From the NCBI GenBank assembly GCA_947449765.1, contig CANFSP010000002.1, positions 124,001 to 188,000 on the forward strand: DNA of 64,000 nt, read 5' to 3'. The stretch is from Actinomycetota bacterium (GTDB lineage Bacteria > Actinomycetota > Actinomycetes > Actinomycetales > Microbacteriaceae). Below, one piece after another: positions 61,521 to 64,000 of this stretch. Positions within the stretch are counted from its first letter, which is position 1. The number at the start of each line of letters is the position of its first letter. The notes below the pieces were generated by a model. That model did not search any database. It was not told the DNA's origin and was given only the letters and a program-made list of their open reading frames with translations. The position numbers were made by a program, and so were the translations under genes.

Positions 61521-62561
61521 GTGAAGAAATCATTGGCGATTTCGATGGCAGCAGTTGCTGCTATCTCCGCGCTGGCACTGACCGGTTGTAGCGGTTCGAA
61601 CGCTCCGACCAGCAAGCGAGCTTGCGTTATCCTCCCCGACACCGAGTCATCGCCCCGTTACGAGGCTGCTGACCGCCCGGCTCTGAACGACGCGCTCACA
61701 GCTGCTGGGTTCGAGGCGGACATCCAGAACGCACAGGGTGACACGGCAAAGTACGCGACCATCGCTGACCAGCAAATGAGCAAGGGCTGTGGCGTCATGG
61801 TTCTTGACGACCTGCAGGGTGCCGGTGTGACCGTCGCCGAGAAGGCAAAGAAACAGGGTATCCCAGTTATCGCGTACGACCGTCCGCTCGCTGGTGCTGA
61901 CTACTACGTTTCGTTTGATAACGAGGCTGTTGGTGGTCTGGAAGGCCAGGCTATCGTCGACGGCCTGAAGGCTGCCGGGGTTGACGCTGCTACCGCTTCA
62001 GTTGTGTACGTTGGTGGGGACCCCGCCGATGGAAACGCAAAGATGTTCTATGACGGCGCTGTTGCGGTCATGTCGGCTGCGGGTATCAAACCTGCCGCTG
62101 AGACTCCCGGTACGTGGGACGGAGCAAAGGCAGGAACTGCTTTCGAGCAGGCCTACACCAAGCTCGGTGGCAAGGTTGATGCAGTCTGGGTTGCGAACGA
62201 CACTAACGCCGCAGCTGTGATTGCGATCCTCGACAAGAACGGCAAGACTGTTCCGGTTTCGGGTCAGGACGCTTCTGTTGCTGGGTTGCAGAATGTGCTT
62301 CTCGGCAAGCAGACGGCTACCGTTTACAAGCCGGCAAAGGTTGAGGCCGGCGCAGCTGCCGATCTCATCATCGCCCTCCTCAAGGGAGAGAAGCCGACCG
62401 TCGACAAGAAGCTTGCCGACGGAACCCCCTTCATCGCAGTGACCCCGATTAACATCACCCCTGACAAGGTCAAGGATGTTGTTGCTGCCGGTGATGCAAC
62501 CGCCAAGGAGCTGTGCACCGAAGCTGTTGCTGCCGCTTGTGCCAAGTACGGTGTCAACTAA
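61521..62561 (+). CDS. Sugar ABC-transporter substrate-binding lipoprotein (xylose/ribose type)
   Basis: Solute-binding protein of 346 residues. Signal peptide MKKSLAISMAAVAAISALALTGC with lipobox LTGC (Cys at 23). The mature protein is of the Peripla_BP_4 type; VIAYDRPLAGADYYVSFDNEAVG is close to xylose-binding XylF. GTG 61521 is chosen because AAAGGT at 61510-61515 is correctly spaced and it gives a standard signal peptide; ATG 61497 would add eight residues without a Shine-Dalgarno. ATPase and permease genes follow after a large hairpin. The ligand is probably a pentose or related sugar (inference). Confidence 0.88.
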   Translation: MKKSLAISMAAVAAISALALTGCSGSNAPTSKRACVILPDTESSPRYEAADRPALNDALTAAGFEADIQNAQGDTAKYATIADQQMSKGCGVMVLDDLQGAGVTVAEKAKKQGIPVIAYDRPLAGADYYVSFDNEAVGGLEGQAIVDGLKAAGVDAATASVVYVGGDPADGNAKMFYDGAVAVMSAAGIKPAAETPGTWDGAKAGTAFEQAYTKLGGKVDAVWVANDTNAAAVIAILDKNGKTVPVSGQDASVAGLQNVLLGKQTATVYKPAKVEAGAAADLIIALLKGEKPTVDKKLADGTPFIAVTPINITPDKVKDVVAAGDATAKELCTEAVAAACAKYGVN

Positions 62562-62571
62562 GTAAGTAATC

Positions 62572-62617
62572 CAGTGGTGGGGTTGCGCTGAAGTTCTTCA
62601 GTGCAACCCCACCACTG
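62572..62617 (+). terminator. Large hairpin between sugar-binding protein and ATPase genes
   Basis: CAGTGGTGGGGTTGC (62572-62586) pairs with GCAACCCCACCACTG (62603-62617), 15 bp without mismatch, and CTGAA/TTCAG extend it inside. There is no clear T-run after it. It lies 10 nt after the binding-protein stop and 47 nt before the ATPase start, so it probably reduces expression of the downstream genes relative to the binding protein or protects the upstream mRNA. Confidence 0.7.
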
Positions 62618-62664
62618 CGATAATCTCGCCTCAAACCCACGCGTTTTTCATCAAAGGAGATGAC

Positions 62665-63417
62665 ATGGCTGAGCCACTCATCCGACTCCAGCAAGTGACC
62701 AAGAGTTTTGGTCCAGTGGACGTTCTCAAGGGCGTCGATTTCGAAGCCTACGCAGGTAAGGTCACGGCTCTCGTCGGCGACAATGGAGCTGGAAAATCGA
62801 CTCTCATCAAAGGTCTTTCGGGCGTTCAGCCCTATGACGGAGGAGTCGTCAGTTTTGAAGGTCGTGAGGTGCATCTCACTAACCCTAGGCAAGCATCCAG
62901 TTTGGGAATTGAGGTCGTTTACCAAGACCTTGCACTCTGCGAAAACCTTGACATCGTTCAAAATATGTTTTTGGGTCGAGAAGAACTCAAACAGGGTACG
63001 CTCGACGAGGCCGCGATGGAGTTCTCAGCGATTAAGGCCCTCCAGTCACTTTCCGTCCGAACGGTTAAGTCAGTTCGTCAGAAGGTTTCTTCGCTATCGG
63101 GAGGTCAGCGCCAGACCGTAGCGATTGGTCGAACTGTCTTGCGCAACGCCAAGCTTGTCATCCTTGACGAACCCACGGCGGCACTCGGTGTCGCTCAGAC
63201 CGAGCAGGTTCTGAACCTGGTTCGTCGTCTCGCCGATAATGGCCTCGGGGTCATCATCATCAGCCACAACCTCGCCGACGTGTTCCAGGTTTGCGACTAC
63301 ATCAGTGTTCTCTACCTCGGCAACATGGTTGCCCGACTTGAAACGGTTAAGACAACTCGAGATGAGGTCGTCGCATACATCACAGGGACGAAAGTGCTTG
63401 AAGGAGTAAACGAATGA
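62665..63417 (+). CDS. Sugar ABC-transporter ATPase (single-domain)
   Basis: ATPase of 250 residues: Walker A GDNGAGKST at about 38-46, signature LSGGQRQ near 145, Walker B LVILDEPTAAL near 165 and switch His in ISHNLADV. RbsA/XylG-type ATPases usually contain two such domains in ~500 residues; this is a single one, as seen in some actinobacterial sugar importers, and would work as a homodimer. AAAGGAGATGAC precedes the ATG. Its stop overlaps the permease start by 4 nt. Confidence 0.9.
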   Translation: MAEPLIRLQQVTKSFGPVDVLKGVDFEAYAGKVTALVGDNGAGKSTLIKGLSGVQPYDGGVVSFEGREVHLTNPRQASSLGIEVVYQDLALCENLDIVQNMFLGREELKQGTLDEAAMEFSAIKALQSLSVRTVKSVRQKVSSLSGGQRQTVAIGRTVLRNAKLVILDEPTAALGVAQTEQVLNLVRRLADNGLGVIIISHNLADVFQVCDYISVLYLGNMVARLETVKTTRDEVVAYITGTKVLEGVNE

Positions 63418-64000
63418 ATTCACAATCGCTAGGTTCGGGACACGAGGGGTCCCTGCGTGACCAGATCGGCGCATATTTTCAACGATTAAGAACTGGTGAG
63501 ATGGGAGCCCTTCCGGCTGTAGTAGCGCTAGTTCTTCTCGCTGTTCTATTCTCGGCGCTCAGTCCCTACTTCCTCACCAAGCTGAATTTCGCGAACTTGT
63601 TTGTACAGGCAGCTGAACTCGCAACGCTCGCGATTGCACTCGTATTTGTTTTGCTCCTCGCAGAGATCGATTTGTCTGCAGGTGTCACCGCAGGCGTGGG
63701 CATGGCGATTTTCACAATTCTCAATCAGAAGTTGGGCCTTGACCCGTTTATTTCGATTGTCGCGGGACTTGCTTTCGGAGCACTTGTGGGCTCGACACTA
63801 GGTTTTTTCGTGGCGAAAATTGGTGTTCCATCATTTGTTGTTTCTCTCGGATTCTTTTTGGCGTTCCAAGGTCTCCAGCTCATCATGCTGGGTGACGGTG
63901 GAATATTCCGTGTTGATGTTCCGTTCATCAAGTCGCTGATGAATGACAACCTTCCAGGCTGGGCAGGCTGGGCATTCCTCGGCATCATGCTCGCGGTTTC
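63414..64000 (+). CDS. Sugar ABC-transporter permease (XylH/RbsC-like), partial
   Basis: The frame starts at ATG 63414, overlapping the ATPase stop, and runs off the right edge after 195 codons. An N-terminal cytoplasmic stretch is followed by hydrophobic segments typical of the RbsC/XylH permease family (FANLFVQAAELATLAIALVFVLLLAEIDLSAGVTAGVGMAIF, the ExDLSxG motif). The following segments (GVPSFVVSLGFFLAFQGLQLIMLG) fit too. It is the membrane subunit of the importer with the two previous genes. The C-terminal third to half is outside the window. Confidence 0.9.
   Translation, partial: MNSQSLGSGHEGSLRDQIGAYFQRLRTGEMGALPAVVALVLLAVLFSALSPYFLTKLNFANLFVQAAELATLAIALVFVLLLAEIDLSAGVTAGVGMAIFTILNQKLGLDPFISIVAGLAFGALVGSTLGFFVAKIGVPSFVVSLGFFLAFQGLQLIMLGDGGIFRVDVPFIKSLMNDNLPGWAGWAFLGIMLAV

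Overview
The window reads as a chromosomal segment of a Gram-positive actinobacterium with moderately high GC. The order aspartate aminotransferase, tRNA-Trp, secE, nusG, rplK, rplA, followed further on by rplJ-rplL, together with frequent GTG starts and 'GGTTGAGCCTGTCGAAACC'-type repeats between convergent genes, fits a member of the Microbacteriaceae (inference, no search run). No transposase, integrase, phage block or CRISPR array was seen.

The first ~34 kb is a large catabolic region. (1) 0.2-13.6 kb holds two class-A flavin hydroxylases, a Baeyer-Villiger monooxygenase (BVMO), a zinc alcohol dehydrogenase, an aldehyde dehydrogenase, a TetR regulator and a complete meta-cleavage lower pathway: C-C hydrolase, extradiol dioxygenase, hydratase, acylating acetaldehyde dehydrogenase and 4-hydroxy-2-oxovalerate aldolase. 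It should turn an alkylated or oxygenated aromatic into pyruvate and acetyl-CoA. (2) 13.7-19.9 kb is an amine module: amidohydrolase, MoaF-like protein and copper amine oxidase, read divergently from an APC permease. The oxidase ends in an unusual Cys/His-rich tail. (3) 20-34.4 kb holds a short-chain dehydrogenase, one 905-residue protein joining an HSL-type esterase to a BVMO, an acyl-CoA ligase, an acyl-CoA dehydrogenase, a GntR regulator, a hydroxyacyl-CoA dehydrogenase, a TetR-SDR-SDR-BVMO operon, a second zinc alcohol dehydrogenase and an AraC regulator. The enzymes fit alcohol to ketone to ester or lactone to hydroxy acid to CoA thioester.

34.7-40.9 kb is a branched-chain-amino-acid-type ABC importer: lipoprotein, LivH, a fused LivM-LivG, LivF and a second paralogous lipoprotein. 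It may import the substrate of the catabolic genes. A succinate-semialdehyde-type dehydrogenase follows.

From 42.8 kb the window is mostly housekeeping: aminotransferase, tRNA-Trp, secE-nusG-rplK-rplA, a RelBE-type toxin-antitoxin pair, GNAT, hisC, a stand-alone YqaJ-type nuclease, a two-component system, a PfkB sugar kinase and rplJ-rplL behind a probable attenuator. Then come an unrecognised C-terminally membrane-anchored protein overlapping a large secreted RCC1-repeat/fibronectin-type protein, an NRAMP metal transporter, and a ROK repressor divergent from a xylose/ribose-type sugar ABC importer that runs off the right edge.

The strongest candidates for something new are the esterase-BVMO fusion and its pathway, the metallothionein-like tail on the amine oxidase, the BVMO with a substituted fingerprint histidine, and the repeat arrays that sit only between convergent genes.
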